From IMG/VR virus record IMGVR_UViG_3300009320_000064, positions 1 through 36,436 of that record: DNA of 36,436 nucleotides; one strand, written 5' to 3'. The position numbers were made by a program, and so were the translations under genes. The notes under the pieces are model-generated. The model searched no databases and had not been told where the DNA came from. It saw only the letters and a program-made list of their open reading frames with translations. The stretch is from a virus. Below are positions 15,356 through 24,900 of this stretch, piece by piece; position 1 is the first letter of the stretch; each line of letters starts with the position of its first letter.

Positions 15356-17145
15356 CACTCAGCCTCCAACTCTTCCTCAGCCCTACGCTCAAGGCGCCGG
15401 CGAGCTTCCATGACCACGTCGACCAGGCGGTCGGCAGCCGCGTCCACAGCAAGCGGTATCTTCCGCCCCTGCCGTCTCTCGACCTTCTTGCCGTCGTCGC
15501 TGGCGTCATCTTCTTCGTCTTCACCGCCACGAACCTCCCCGTCTCCTGTCGGCAATCCGTAACCGGCCAACAGATCGGCTACCACCGCGGCCGGAGGAAC
15601 CTGGGTCCACCCTTCGTCAGGCAAAGGCAGGTCGGTCTTCAGCAGCTCCTCGAACATCTTCACCGCAGTCTCGTAGTCACCGATCACCGCGTACTTCAAT
15701 GCCATCTCAATCAACTTCACCTTGCTCGTCGGGTCCTGGATGGACGGCCCCCTGGACTTGAACGTCCAGTGCTTTATGTTGAGCTCGGGTAGGATCTTGG
15801 TATTCATGAACCAGTCGAAAAGTGCCTGCTCGGGTGCCACGACGAAAGAAATGAGAACCTGAAGCAGAATTGACGCCGTCGCATAGTTGGCTGCGTCTGC
15901 CTCACCGAACAGGAGCCCCGGTAGCCGCATGGCCTCCCGCACATTCTGCTTCACATCCTTCCGGTATTCACGGAATAGCGCATCACCCTGCTGGAGATCG
16001 TTGAGCTTCTCGAGTTCGAGCTTGACGTTCGGCATTGCACCGGAACCCGAAGGACTCTTCGTGTTCGACTTCCCCACCGCCTCCACGATGATGACCTCGG
16101 TCTGTTCAGCGTCGTCCGGACGCTCCTTGAACAATCCCTCGAGCACACCGAAAGACCGCTTGGTCAACTGGGCACCGCTCGCCATGATCATGAGCTTGGC
16201 GATACCGCCCTTATCCAAGTATCGCTGCGTCGACTTCGCGGCCAGGCGGTCACCATCGATATCGGTCGTGTTTCCAGCCCATTCGGGCAACCCGTAGACC
16301 TCGCCGGGCCAGTAATGCTTGAAGAAGTAGATTTCATTCGCCTGGACGAAGTCCTCGGGACGGTCGTCGAGCGGCAGCACCGGACCTTCCTCGGTATTCT
16401 TGTAGTAGATTTCCTCACCGTCACCGTCCTCGGTCGTCAGGTACTCACCGGTATTCGCGTCGAGGTAGCGGGGATCCCCGAGCTCCTTGAAATATCGTTT
16501 CTTCCCGTTGATGTCCTGGACAAACCTGCGGAATCGTCGCCACCTAGCACCCTTCGTCCACTGCTCATCCTTCCTGTCCCACTTGAAATAGTCAGCCAAG
16601 ATAGGCTCTGAGTCCTGCCCGCATAGACGTAGGGTGTGCGTCGGCAAGTGTTCCAGACCCGAGATCCCCTCCCCCTCCACATCCATTTTGCTCGGCCGGA
16701 TGATCTCAAATGCAGAGTCGCCTATACCGCTCTTGTCGATGCCCACACGCAGACGCAGTTCTGGCCACGGCAGGTCAGGAGAAGCATAGAAAAGAAAGTC
16801 GTCAAAGCGATCGTGCTCGTCGTTCGCAGCGATATCATCCTTCGAGTCCTTCCCCGGAGCGTCGCCACGGCGTACCAATTCGTGGCCCATGCCGTGCACA
16901 GCAGTCGCCTTGGCCAGCACGGTAGGGTAGAGCACCCCGGACATCTGTAAATAATCGGCCAGGCTGTCCCGACCAATCGGTGGTTCCAGGATATTGAACT
17001 TACCACCGTAATCCCATCCGTCATCTGACAGTTGCTGCGTCGTCTCGCGGGTTTTCTTCGCACTCATCCTCGCAGCCCGCTCGACATTGCGCTTGATGGT
17101 CCGGATGTTCACTGTGCCATCACTTTTCTTCGTCTTCTTCGCCAT
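15355..17145 (-). CDS. portal protein
   Basis: The 596-residue product follows the terminase gene. Features match PBSX/HK97-type portals: a basic N-terminus, then L-A-D-Y-L-Q-M-S-G-V-L-Y-P, a mid region with E-I-Y-F-F-K-H-Y-W-P-G-E-V-Y-G-L-P-E-W (close to the portal signature 'vyG.p.w'), Q-R-Y-L-D-K-G-G-I, and the V-R-E-A-M-R-L-P-G-L-L-F-G stem segment near residue 400. The C-terminus is acidic and then basic. SD GGAG precedes the ATG at 17145. It forms the dodecameric DNA channel at one capsid vertex and docks the terminase. The C-terminal stop overlaps the next gene's start. Confidence 0.9.
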   Translation of the reverse strand: MAKKTKKSDGTVNIRTIKRNVERAARMSAKKTRETTQQLSDDGWDYGGKFNILEPPIGRDSLADYLQMSGVLYPTVLAKATAVHGMGHELVRRGDAPGKDSKDDIAANDEHDRFDDFLFYASPDLPWPELRLRVGIDKSGIGDSAFEIIRPSKMDVEGEGISGLEHLPTHTLRLCGQDSEPILADYFKWDRKDEQWTKGARWRRFRRFVQDINGKKRYFKELGDPRYLDANTGEYLTTEDGDGEEIYYKNTEEGPVLPLDDRPEDFVQANEIYFFKHYWPGEVYGLPEWAGNTTDIDGDRLAAKSTQRYLDKGGIAKLMIMASGAQLTKRSFGVLEGLFKERPDDAEQTEVIIVEAVGKSNTKSPSGSGAMPNVKLELEKLNDLQQGDALFREYRKDVKQNVREAMRLPGLLFGEADAANYATASILLQVLISFVVAPEQALFDWFMNTKILPELNIKHWTFKSRGPSIQDPTSKVKLIEMALKYAVIGDYETAVKMFEELLKTDLPLPDEGWTQVPPAAVVADLLAGYGLPTGDGEVRGGEDEEDDASDDGKKVERRQGRKIPLAVDAAADRLVDVVMEARRRLERRAEEELEAE

Positions 17146-17168
17146 CTCACCATCTCCTTCTTCTTGAG

Positions 17169-18599
17169 TTACAAACGCTCGTCCTCAATATCGGGACGCT
17201 CATTCTCAATTATTCGCCTCTCACTTTCATAGACATCGAAAAACCAGGGCAGCCACGACAAAGCCGCGCTACCAGGGTCTACCTGGTCATCATGATACCC
17301 TTCACTCGGAAACACACACACCTCGTCGAGGTAATCATCCACGTCCCACGATCCGTCATCCACAATATACACCATCCCCGCATCCACAGAAGCGCTAAAC
17401 GGTCGTGCGCGCGTCACTTTGGATCCTGTCGGCCGATCACCGTAGACCGCCCAGGACGGAAGCCCCCGTTGGTAATTCTCGATTACTGATTTCCCCGAGC
17501 TGCCGGGTTCCTGCTCGATCACTATCGGCACTTCCTGGCCGTCACGCTTCGCGGTCTCATGAATCAATGTCTCCACGCCATATGGTCGCGCGCGGATGGA
17601 TTCCTGCTCATACAGATACATCAGCCCGTCCTTCATTCCCCATAACTGCCCGCGCGTCCAGTCAGGGTCAACGTTGCCTTCAGACGGCTCGGTGGCCGCC
17701 AGGTCCCATATCCTGGCAACCGCGTCCAGGTCGTGTATCGCTGGCGCGTCCTGGCAAGCAATCCGTCGAAACTTCTTCCGCGCAAACATCTTGCCAGCCG
17801 GCTTCACCCGCCACTTACCCTCCATGAGCTGCATCCTGGTCACCGGATCCAGCTTCTTTAGACGCTTCAGGTAATCTTCGATGTCAACGTTCTCGCGGTT
17901 GCTTTCCAGCGTGGCCGGGATGTATGCAGTCTCACCGACCTGACGGCCATCTTCTCTTGGCTTGACGAAGTATTCGTACACCCACTCCTCACCAATGCCG
18001 CCCGGATTCGACGCAGCTCGCATCCTACTGGGGATGGAGCTACCCTCTTCGTGACGAAGCCTGGAATGTAGGTATGTGAACATCGTCTTCGTAAACTGCG
18101 TCAACTCGTCGAAACCAATGTAATCGAACTGCGAACCCTGGTAGCTGAACTTGTCATTCTCATGTTCGATATGCCCGAATGTCAGGGTTGATCCTGAAGG
18201 GAACGTGAACGTCTTCTCCTGGCCGTTCCACCTGACACCCTTCGGTATCAACCATTCCCTGGCTCTATCCATCAAGGCACCGGGCAGGCTCAGGTCCTTA
18301 TATGTGCGGCGAAGCAGGAGAGCTGCGTAACCTGAGACGTCCACGTACTGAAGGGCGGCCACAAGGAGGGCCTCACTCTTTCCCGGGCCCGCCTGGCCGC
18401 CAAACAGCACATCCTCAGCCTCGCACATGTAGAACTCGGCCTGCTCAGGGGTAGGCTTGCAGTGGTTTTTGCTATCGACGTCGCCAGGTCCCGGGATCCA
18501 CCGGTTGCTCAGGACCGTGGCGGCCAGCAACGCGAGCTTCCGGGCCACGCGTTCCTCAGGGGTCTCAATTTTTCGTAGGGTCTTCCCCACCGTCCTCAC
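17169..18599 (-). CDS. terL: terminase large subunit (packaging ATPase-nuclease)
   Basis: The 476 residues contain an adenine-binding region around P-T-P-E-Q-A-E-F-Y, Walker A G-G-Q-A-G-P-G-K-S (67-75), and Walker B Y-I-G-F-D-E-L (160-166), followed by the coupling motif region A-A-S-N-P-G-G. A nuclease domain follows with R-I-W-D-L-A-A-T-E-P near 292 as the first acidic site. The start is GTG at 18599 with AGGGA upstream. TerL pumps DNA into the prohead and cuts concatemers. The small subunit gene lies just upstream and the portal downstream, the classical order. Length is normal for the family. Confidence 0.93.
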   Translation of the reverse strand: MRTVGKTLRKIETPEERVARKLALLAATVLSNRWIPGPGDVDSKNHCKPTPEQAEFYMCEAEDVLFGGQAGPGKSEALLVAALQYVDVSGYAALLLRRTYKDLSLPGALMDRAREWLIPKGVRWNGQEKTFTFPSGSTLTFGHIEHENDKFSYQGSQFDYIGFDELTQFTKTMFTYLHSRLRHEEGSSIPSRMRAASNPGGIGEEWVYEYFVKPREDGRQVGETAYIPATLESNRENVDIEDYLKRLKKLDPVTRMQLMEGKWRVKPAGKMFARKKFRRIACQDAPAIHDLDAVARIWDLAATEPSEGNVDPDWTRGQLWGMKDGLMYLYEQESIRARPYGVETLIHETAKRDGQEVPIVIEQEPGSSGKSVIENYQRGLPSWAVYGDRPTGSKVTRARPFSASVDAGMVYIVDDGSWDVDDYLDEVCVFPSEGYHDDQVDPGSAALSWLPWFFDVYESERRIIENERPDIEDERL

Positions 18600-18608
18600 C
18601 TTCCCTGT

Positions 18609-19136
18609 CTACTCATCGTCGTCGTCCTTCGCGCCCTCGTCCTCGATGGCCTTCCTGGCGGCGCCGATGAACGTCGTCATTGAGGCCTCGACACTGCCCT
18701 TGACCTCGGACTGGATGGGGGCGCCGCCGGGGCCAGATACCTCGAGGGTCTGCCCCTCCTTCCATCCGTGGGTCTTCATGTAGAAGATGGCCGCTGCCGC
18801 GTTCCCTTCTTTTGCTAAGTCTTTCAGGAACTTGGCGTAATCCCTAATCGCTTTTCTCTGTCCCCGTTTTACTGCGTCAAACAATTCCGGGTAGGCTTCG
18901 AACTTCGTGTAAAGGGTGGTTTTACTGACGCCCAATCCCTCGGCTATCTGTGAAATGAAGAGACCGAGGCCAGCCATCTCCTCAGCTTCTTCGATGTCTT
19001 TCTTCGAGGGTACCCACTCGGGCCGGCCTGAGCTGCGCCCCTTCACACGCTCCATCACCGTGCGCCTCGGCACCATCTTCATGACTTTCTTCTTCGGTGT
19101 CTTTTTCCGCTTGTCGCGGCGTTCCTTCTCATCCAT
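18609..19136 (-). CDS. terS: terminase small subunit
   Basis: The 175 residues have a highly basic N-terminus (K/R-rich first 35), then a helix-turn-helix reading L-F-I-S-Q-I-A-E-G-L-G-V-S-K-T-T-L-Y (residues about 58-76) followed by a Y-P-E-L-F-D-A-V-K-R-G-Q segment often seen in small terminases. The C-terminus is acidic (D-D-D-D-E). Start ATG 19136 has AAGGA upstream. It lies ten bases before the large subunit gene. It should recognise the packaging site and regulate TerL. Confidence 0.85.
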   Translation of the reverse strand: MDEKERRDKRKKTPKKKVMKMVPRRTVMERVKGRSSGRPEWVPSKKDIEEAEEMAGLGLFISQIAEGLGVSKTTLYTKFEAYPELFDAVKRGQRKAIRDYAKFLKDLAKEGNAAAAIFYMKTHGWKEGQTLEVSGPGGAPIQSEVKGSVEASMTTFIGAARKAIEDEGAKDDDDE

Positions 19137-19167
19137 GGTCCTTAAACCTCACACACAAAACATGTGT

Positions 19168-19407
19168 CTAACTACCGTTGCCCCCACCCTTACCCTTGAT
19201 GACCCACCGATCGAGTTCCTCCGGGAGAGCCTGGACGGCGCCGAACGTCCGGTTGCCGCGTGCGTTGGTGCCTGTAGGCTCCTGCCATACCGGGAGAGGC
19301 CTGGCCTTGTGCCTGCGACGAGCCGTATCCACACTGAAGCCGAGGTAGGTTGAGATCTCCTTCCACCCGACCAAGACCCTCTGTTTCACGGCATTCGGCA
19401 TTGTCAT
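19168..19407 (-). CDS. small helix-turn-helix DNA-binding protein
   Basis: The ATG at 19407 has GGAGG at good distance. The 79-residue product contains G-W-K-E-I-S-T-Y-L-G-F-S-V-D-T-A-R-R-R-H, a winged-helix or MerR/Xis-like HTH in which the recognition helix is arginine-rich, followed by L-P-V-W-Q and a segment E-E-L-D-R-W-V that resembles excisionase or small regulatory proteins. It directly precedes the terminase small subunit. It could be a transcriptional regulator of late genes or a packaging accessory protein; the sequence does not decide. Confidence 0.7.
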   Translation of the reverse strand: MTMPNAVKQRVLVGWKEISTYLGFSVDTARRRHKARPLPVWQEPTGTNARGNRTFGAVQALPEELDRWVIKGKGGGNGS

Positions 19408-19423
19408 CCCCACCCTCCACTTC

Positions 19424-19786
19424 TCAATTGACAGCCATTGACGAGTTCGACTTTTCCTGAGACTGCCGCGCTTTGGTGACCACGAAGATGTACTCCGGAA
19501 ACAAGACCCTGAGACGGTTGATGAACGCAGTCAGGACGCGTTCACGGCCCTTGGCGTTGTCGTTGGCCAGGGAGACCCTGTGAGCCATGATCCCGACGAT
19601 ACCGGCCTGCCCCAGGGCGTGAAACAGGCGAAGCCACAAGGCCTTTGCCGGTGGACCCAGTGAGCGATCAATGCCATCGGTGATTCTGAGGAGCTCGATG
19701 TGGTGTCTGTCGTCGGGGTCAGCGACGAATTTTGCCAACACGGCTACCCCGAATTTTCTGAGCCACCCTTCTTCCGTAGTCTTCAC
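19424..19786 (-). CDS. hypothetical protein (120 aa) overlapping the transglycosylase gene
   Basis: The start is GTG at 19786 with an excellent SD (GGAGGT, four bases before), although it overlaps the end of the upstream transglycosylase gene by 68 bases in another frame. The product is mostly helical (G-V-A-V-L-A-K-F-V-A, L-W-L-R-L-F-H-A-L-G-Q-A-G) and basic near the C-terminus. No motif was recognised. Co-transcription with late genes is expected. The overlap is unusually long for this genome, but the ribosome site makes it credible. Confidence 0.65.
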   Translation of the reverse strand: MKTTEEGWLRKFGVAVLAKFVADPDDRHHIELLRITDGIDRSLGPPAKALWLRLFHALGQAGIVGIMAHRVSLANDNAKGRERVLTAFINRLRVLFPEYIFVVTKARQSQEKSNSSMAVN

Positions 19787-20240
19787 CGCTACCTCCCGGT
19801 TCTACCTGAGTCCCTTCGTTATAATGGGCTGTCCAGTGATGGCGGCCGCCACACTTACAACCCTTCTTTCCTCTTCGAGGTTTGAATCTGGCCTGGAATT
19901 TGGAGAGGATGTGGACACCTGAACGTATGTTCACCCCTCTATCGAGGAGATCTGTGCATTCGTTGAGACCGAGATCGTCGAGCCAGACGGAGCAGTTGAC
20001 CTGGAAGCGACCGTAATTTCCTGCGACGACGACGTTATCCCGGTGCACACCTTGACCCCATTTCCTCGATGATGGTTCTCCCAGCTCCGGCAAATCCCCT
20101 GTTTCCGTGTTTGCGACGGCGACTGCGACGACGGGGTCTATGCCGGCGAGGACGGCCCATAAGGAGGCCTCGGCCTCCCATGGTGCGACGACTGCGGCGA
20201 CGACAATGATGTGAGTCATGACTACCATCAATCGTTCCAT
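19719..20240 (-). CDS. lytic transglycosylase with signal peptide
   Basis: I start at ATG 20240, which overlaps the stop of the RuvC-like gene (TAATG). The 173-residue product begins with a signal peptide (M-E-R-L-M-V-V-M-T-H-I-I-V-V-A-A-V-V-A, site near A-E-A-S). The SLT-type domain follows: P-V-V-A-V-A-V-A-N-T-E46-T-G with the catalytic Glu, N-Y-G-R-F-Q-V-N (75-82), N-I-R-S-G-V-H-I-L (104-112), and A-H-Y-N-E-G (138-143). It cleaves the glycan chain of peptidoglycan in the periplasm. Next to RuvC and HAD genes, well before the structural module, it could aid lysis or DNA entry if packaged. Confidence 0.8.
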   Translation of the reverse strand: MERLMVVMTHIIVVAAVVAPWEAEASLWAVLAGIDPVVAVAVANTETGDLPELGEPSSRKWGQGVHRDNVVVAGNYGRFQVNCSVWLDDLGLNECTDLLDRGVNIRSGVHILSKFQARFKPRRGKKGCKCGGRHHWTAHYNEGTQVEPGGSGEDYGRRVAQKIRGSRVGKIRR

Positions 20241-20776
20241 TACTTGACGCCTGTCTCCCCAACCACTTCCCCGGTCCAGTCGAGTTTGGGTGCATGCTTG
20301 AAACACCACTCATCAAGAAACCACCGGCCTATACAGACCGCATCCGCCTCGTTTTCGTCGATCACTCGAGGCTCCCTGCCGAGCTCCTTGCCGGCAACGC
20401 TCCTCGCCAGAAATTTCCTTGTGGCCGAGGGGAGCGTCCCACCCATACCGAGCGCACCCTGCCAGGTGTTTGAATTGACGAACTCCACGGCGATGTAGAG
20501 GCGCTTGCAGGCGTCCTTCCACGTCCTCTGGCTGGCAGCCAGGGATTTGGTGGCCGCGGCGCCACGAAGGTATGTCCAGTTCTCTATGACAGCCTGGTTG
20601 ATCTCTCCGGGTTCGACGCCGGCGTGAGCGGCCAGTTTTTCGATGGTCTGGATCGCCACGACCTGGTCAGCCTGGTCGACGTGAGTGACACCGGTGAGAC
20701 GACCGTTAACAAAGAGTGCGATCCCGGAGCGCTTCTCTCCGGGGTCTATCGCGATGACTGTGGGGATGTAGCTCAT
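20240..20776 (-). CDS. RuvC-like Holliday junction resolvase
   Basis: I start at ATG 20776 (M-S-Y-I-P-T-V-I-A-I-D), which overlaps the upstream stop (ATGA) and has GGAGG before it. The 178 residues show the RNase H-fold acidic set: I-D11-P-G-E-K-R-S-G-I-A (strand 1), V-I-E65-N-W (strand 4 Glu), and E-N-E143-A-D145-A-V-C-I-G near the C-terminus. The order D, E, D/E-D matches RuvC-type resolvases. It should resolve branched DNA before packaging, which agrees with its position upstream of the terminase genes. The T-W-Q segment and A-T-K-S-L-A are also RuvC-like. Confidence 0.82.
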   Translation of the reverse strand: MSYIPTVIAIDPGEKRSGIALFVNGRLTGVTHVDQADQVVAIQTIEKLAAHAGVEPGEINQAVIENWTYLRGAAATKSLAASQRTWKDACKRLYIAVEFVNSNTWQGALGMGGTLPSATRKFLARSVAGKELGREPRVIDENEADAVCIGRWFLDEWCFKHAPKLDWTGEVVGETGVK

Positions 20777-21183
20777 GCGGCCTCCCTGGATGGAGAACTG
20801 GGCGAAGGCTGGGTGGATTTCGAAGGAGAGAACAACGCTTTGTCCGCTCTGCCCCATATGACGAAGTCCTCGATGGTCATGGCGCGATCGTCAAGATAGA
20901 AGTCTGCGAACGGCTTCCCCGATTTCTCCCATATCTCGTCGAAGAGAGAGAGCAGGTCGTGCGCCTCGAGGAATTTCCGTCCCTCTTCAGTCCATCGGTC
21001 GTATCCCAGTTCCTGTATCTCCTGGAGGCCCCGACCGAACCTGCAGGAGTGGAGGATCAACCTGTGGCCGGCCGCCTTGAGCCCTCGGAGCAGCTCTTTG
21101 ACACCTGGCTTGAGCGTGAGGTCCTTCGCCAGCATGGCTGTATTGGTGGTGATGGTCCCGTCAAAATCGATAGCGAATGTCAT
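20773..21183 (-). CDS. HAD-superfamily phosphatase-like protein
   Basis: The 136 residues begin M-T-F-A-I-D6-F-D8-G-T-I-T, the HAD motif I with nucleophile and acid/base Asp. Motif II-like L-I-L-H-S-C-R lies at 42-48, a lysine at 90 (S-G-K-P), and motif IV D-F-Y-L-D98-D99-R. It is small, without a large cap domain, and resembles phage-encoded HAD hydrolases of nucleotide or polynucleotide 3'/5' phosphates. Both ends overlap neighbours by ATGA. The substrate cannot be told from sequence. Confidence 0.82.
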   Translation of the reverse strand: MTFAIDFDGTITTNTAMLAKDLTLKPGVKELLRGLKAAGHRLILHSCRFGRGLQEIQELGYDRWTEEGRKFLEAHDLLSLFDEIWEKSGKPFADFYLDDRAMTIEDFVIWGRADKALFSPSKSTQPSPSSPSREAA

Positions 21184-21647
21184 GCGGCCTCCTGAAATTG
21201 AGGCACGAACCTGTCGAGCCAGAATCCCCGTTTACGGAGCATACCGAGTCCTTTCATCACCCTCCTGGGTACCGGGCCGTCGAGGTGTTCCACCAGGTCG
21301 TATAGGACCGGAAGCTCGTCGATACCGAGCTCATCTTCTCTGGGGGGTGCTCCGAGTCTTACGACCAGGTCGTTACCTCCGAGCCTCGAGCAGTTCCCGA
21401 AGGTGATGGTGCCCTTGAAGCCTGAGCGCTTCGCTGTTTCGCAGAAGGCTGGTACCGGGGTAGTCAACCTGACCCAGTTGTCGAGTGCGGTCTCGAAGGC
21501 ATCGTGGTTGTTTTGCTCGATGGCCTGGCAGACGGAGGCCTCCGTGGCTTCGATGCGATCGAGCTCACCGTCCGTGAAGTTGTGGTTGCCATGCTGAGCG
21601 GCCTGAGCCGAGCTGGTCTGCATCCATTTTTTTTCGAGGTAGTTCAT
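21180..21647 (-). CDS. hypothetical protein (155 aa) next to the candidate origin
   Basis: I prefer ATG 21647 (M-N-Y-L-E-K-K-W) because GGAGG lies at good distance upstream. A longer frame to 21683 reaches into the repeat region. The product is helical at the N-terminus (T-D-G-E-L-D-R-I-E-A-T-E-A-S-V-C-Q-A-I) with a central G-F-K-G-T-I-T-F-G segment and a basic C-terminus. No known motif was found. It is the first gene after the iteron-like repeats and is coupled by ATGA to the HAD gene, so a replication or recombination role is possible. Confidence 0.65.
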   Translation of the reverse strand: MNYLEKKWMQTSSAQAAQHGNHNFTDGELDRIEATEASVCQAIEQNNHDAFETALDNWVRLTTPVPAFCETAKRSGFKGTITFGNCSRLGGNDLVVRLGAPPREDELGIDELPVLYDLVEHLDGPVPRRVMKGLGMLRKRGFWLDRFVPQFQEAA

Positions 21648-21664
21648 ATAGCCTCCTGGAGGGG

Positions 21665-21973
21665 TGTAGCGGTGTAGCGGCAAGGGTTTTGTGAGGGCGT
21701 TACAAAATTGCCGTGTGTTTCCGTTAGGTTAAGTGACATGTAGCGGTGTAGCGGCGTTTTCCCTCGCGCGCGCATGAGGCTGCAAGAAAAAAACGGGGAT
21801 TTCCCAGATGGCCTCAGAACCGATTTTTTTTCCCTCGCGCGCACTCGCGCGTGTAGATTTGGCGCTACACCGCTACACCGTTTCGTAACCGGATGTAATG
21901 ATTGGATAGTGGTGTAGCGGATGTAGCGGAACGTTTCATAATGACGCATTTTTCTAGCCGCTACACCGCTACA
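21665..21973. repeat. iteron array (TGTAGCGG), candidate replication origin
   Basis: The 320-base gene gap between the primase-ATPase and the next gene holds five pairs of the octamer TGTAGCGG: forward at 21665-21680, 21739-21754 and 21913-21929, reverse at 21862-21877 (one mismatch) and 21958-21973. Between them lie A- and T-runs (around 21784 and 21826) and two CCCTCGCGCGC segments. The last pair overlaps the primase stop codon. Paired iterons, AT-rich runs and proximity to the replication gene suggest an origin; this is inference. Confidence 0.7.
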
Positions 21974-24900
21974 CATTTGAGAAGTCCTCCGCGCGGATCC
22001 GAAAAGCCGTCGCCTTCTTGGGGGTATTCGCCTTACTTCCTTCAAGGCGCTTGTTGGTGTGATCGACCCAGGAATCGCAGTCCCTGGCGAGCTTTGTCAG
22101 GTGGGTGGGGAGCAGAGCCTTGAACTCGGTGTCCCTGAGCACCGACCTTCCGGCGGTATCCCAGTTCACCCAGATTAGAATGGCCCCCTCTACGAGGGGG
22201 TCATTCTCCAGAATCACCCCGTATTCCGGAAAACGAACCCTGTCTTTACTGATCCCCTCTTCGATAATCGACCCCATGGTGGTCCGCTCGATCGGTCTGT
22301 CTTCCCACTTCTTCCACTCGATGGGCGCGTGAAGGACCGCTCTGAGCAGCCGGTTGCCACGGCGATTCTCGGTCACCTCCTGGAAATCCTGCTGCTTCTC
22401 TTCGGCAATCCTGCAGGCCAGGTCGCGCCAGTCCCGTCCCAGCACCCTCGCCACCGCCAGGATCGGATAGACGTTCTCGAGATATCTCGCGTCGATGCTA
22501 TCCCTGCCTGGAAGGTCGGGGTCGTTGCTGATCTCGTCGTATGCCGCCCGGACTTCCGCCAGCCTGTCCACCAGGCCAAAGAGAACCGACTTCCTGAGCT
22601 CCTCGAGGTCCACACCCCGATCCTTGATCCACCGCCTCAGGATCTGCTCGGGGGGATCCCGGCGGTGCACGTGCACCAGCTCGGTGACGAACCACCTGTT
22701 CACGTCGGCGTCCCTGTCTCCAATCGGTTCGATGCTGGCTGCCAGACACGGTAGGTCCAGACGCGTCTGCCTGGCCCCGAGGTCCCTGGTCCCGCGAAGC
22801 CGGCCGGCGCCGCCCAGGGCCGATGCCCTGAGGACCCTGAGGATCTCGGCAATCCGACTCTTGTCCGTCTCGCTACCCTCGAACTCGTCGAGGATGGTGG
22901 TCAACGATGAGTTGCCGAGCAGGGATGTCAGACCCGATGCCGACGCGTCCGTGGTGAAGTAGCTCGAGGGGAGCATGCCCCCCGGCATCCCCGGGATCCT
23001 GCCGGCATACCACCCTGCGATGAGTCGAGACTTCCCGGACGATGACGGGGCCCGGACGTGGATGAACGGCTTTCTCGGGAACATCTCGACCCAGGGCAGC
23101 GCGAACAACAACAGCGCGTGTATCTGGGGGTCACACCCGTCCCTGAACTCCCATGCCCGCTCCAATGCGTCCTGAACCAGCCCCAGGGCTTCCTCGGGGG
23201 AGTACTTCAGCGGTGCATTCAGGACATCGATGTCCCAGGGACTCGGCAACCAACCCGCCATGTCGCGGTGCTGCTCGATAAAGTACTTCTCGTCGATGAT
23301 CGGGGTCCCGAGCTGCTCCCACTTCCCCTTCCGCCGTATCAGCCTCATGCCCCGGTCCACCAACAGGACCGTCCTTTCACTGCCTTCGCCCAGGACGTGG
23401 AGGCCTTCTGCCACTACCGTAAGCCCACCCCTGGACTTCAGGTCGAAGACCATGCGCTGCAGGGCGCCCAGGAGTACCAGGGACGCCTGGCGGGCCTCCA
23501 TGCCGGGTATCTGCGCCAGAACCCATGCCGTGACGTCCCCGAGCTCCGGAGCCATCGCAGATGTGATCTGACGGGTATTCGCCAACGATACCGGGACCGT
23601 CTCGTTCCGCCGCGGCGAATACAGGATCAGTGAGGTCCCTTCATTGCCACGTTCGTAGAACAGACCCTGATAATGGTCGGACAGGCGGTCCAGGAGAATG
23701 GCGCCCCAGCTCTTCGGGGCCTCGCCTTCCCCGGATTCGGCCCGCTCCTTCTCCTGCCTTTCCTGAAGGTGACCCGCTACCGCCTTCAGGTCGGTCCGGA
23801 GACCGGTCTTGGATAGCTTGAACGTCTTCGCCAGCCGGCTGATGATGACGTCCTGCTCGAGCTTCGGAAGCCCGGCCACGAAGGGCATCATCTCGTCAGA
23901 AATACGCCGGGCCTGGTTGATGGGATCGGTGTCATCGAGGATACGGGCCTGAACCCAGTCCAGGTAGGGCTCCGCCTCGGACAACACGTCGCCCAGAAAC
24001 TCCACGAGCTTGTCCTGACCCACCTTCTGCAGCATGTCATTCGGGTCCTTGCAGCCCTCGGGATACGCGGGGTGGACCACCAGGGCCCGGGTTCCGACCT
24101 CAAGCGCAAGCCTCCTCATGCCCTTGTCGCCAGCCTCGTCCGGATCCAGCATCAAGGCCACCTGGTCGGCGCGTGCGAGCAGTCGCGCGGCTTCGCCGGC
24201 ACGCGAGCCGGCGCCGAGGAGACCCACGGCAGTAAGCCCGGCCTGGCGCAGCGTCAGAACATCGATCTCGCCCTCACAGACTATGACCCCCGCAAGCGCT
24301 CCCTTGAGGTCCTCCGTACCGTAGAGCGCCGGGGCCTTTCGGCCCTTGAGCTTCCGGTGCCCCTTGCCGTCAATCTTGCGCCCGGTCATGTAGACGACCT
24401 GGTCACGGTCGAATACCGGGAACAGGATGCATTTGTACATGAGGTCGTATTCACGATCGTCGTCCCTGGAGCTGGCCAGAAATCCCACGTCCCTGAGCTG
24501 ATCACGGGCATAGCGATCGCCCTTGAGCAGGGCCTTCGATGCGTTCCCGGACGGCCAGTACCCTAGGTGCGCCTTCTTGATGGTCTCGTCTGCGAGCCCG
24601 CGGCCATGCAGGTACTCAATGGCCTTCTTTCCCCTCTTCGACCACAGGTGCTTCTCGGCCTCGATCTGTATGTCCCTGAGGAGACGAGATGTGGCCCGAC
24701 GCTTCTCCTCCGCGATGATCTGCTCCGGAGTGTTTTCAGGAAGGTCGACCCCGAACTGCTGGGCCAGGGTCTTGATTACACCCCCGAAGTCGGTGTTGTG
24801 GATGAACTGGTAGAGGTCGAAGATATCACCGTGAGCCCCACATCCGAAACAGTGATAATGCCCGTCTTCGGGGTAGACATGGAGACTCGGGTCTGAGTCT

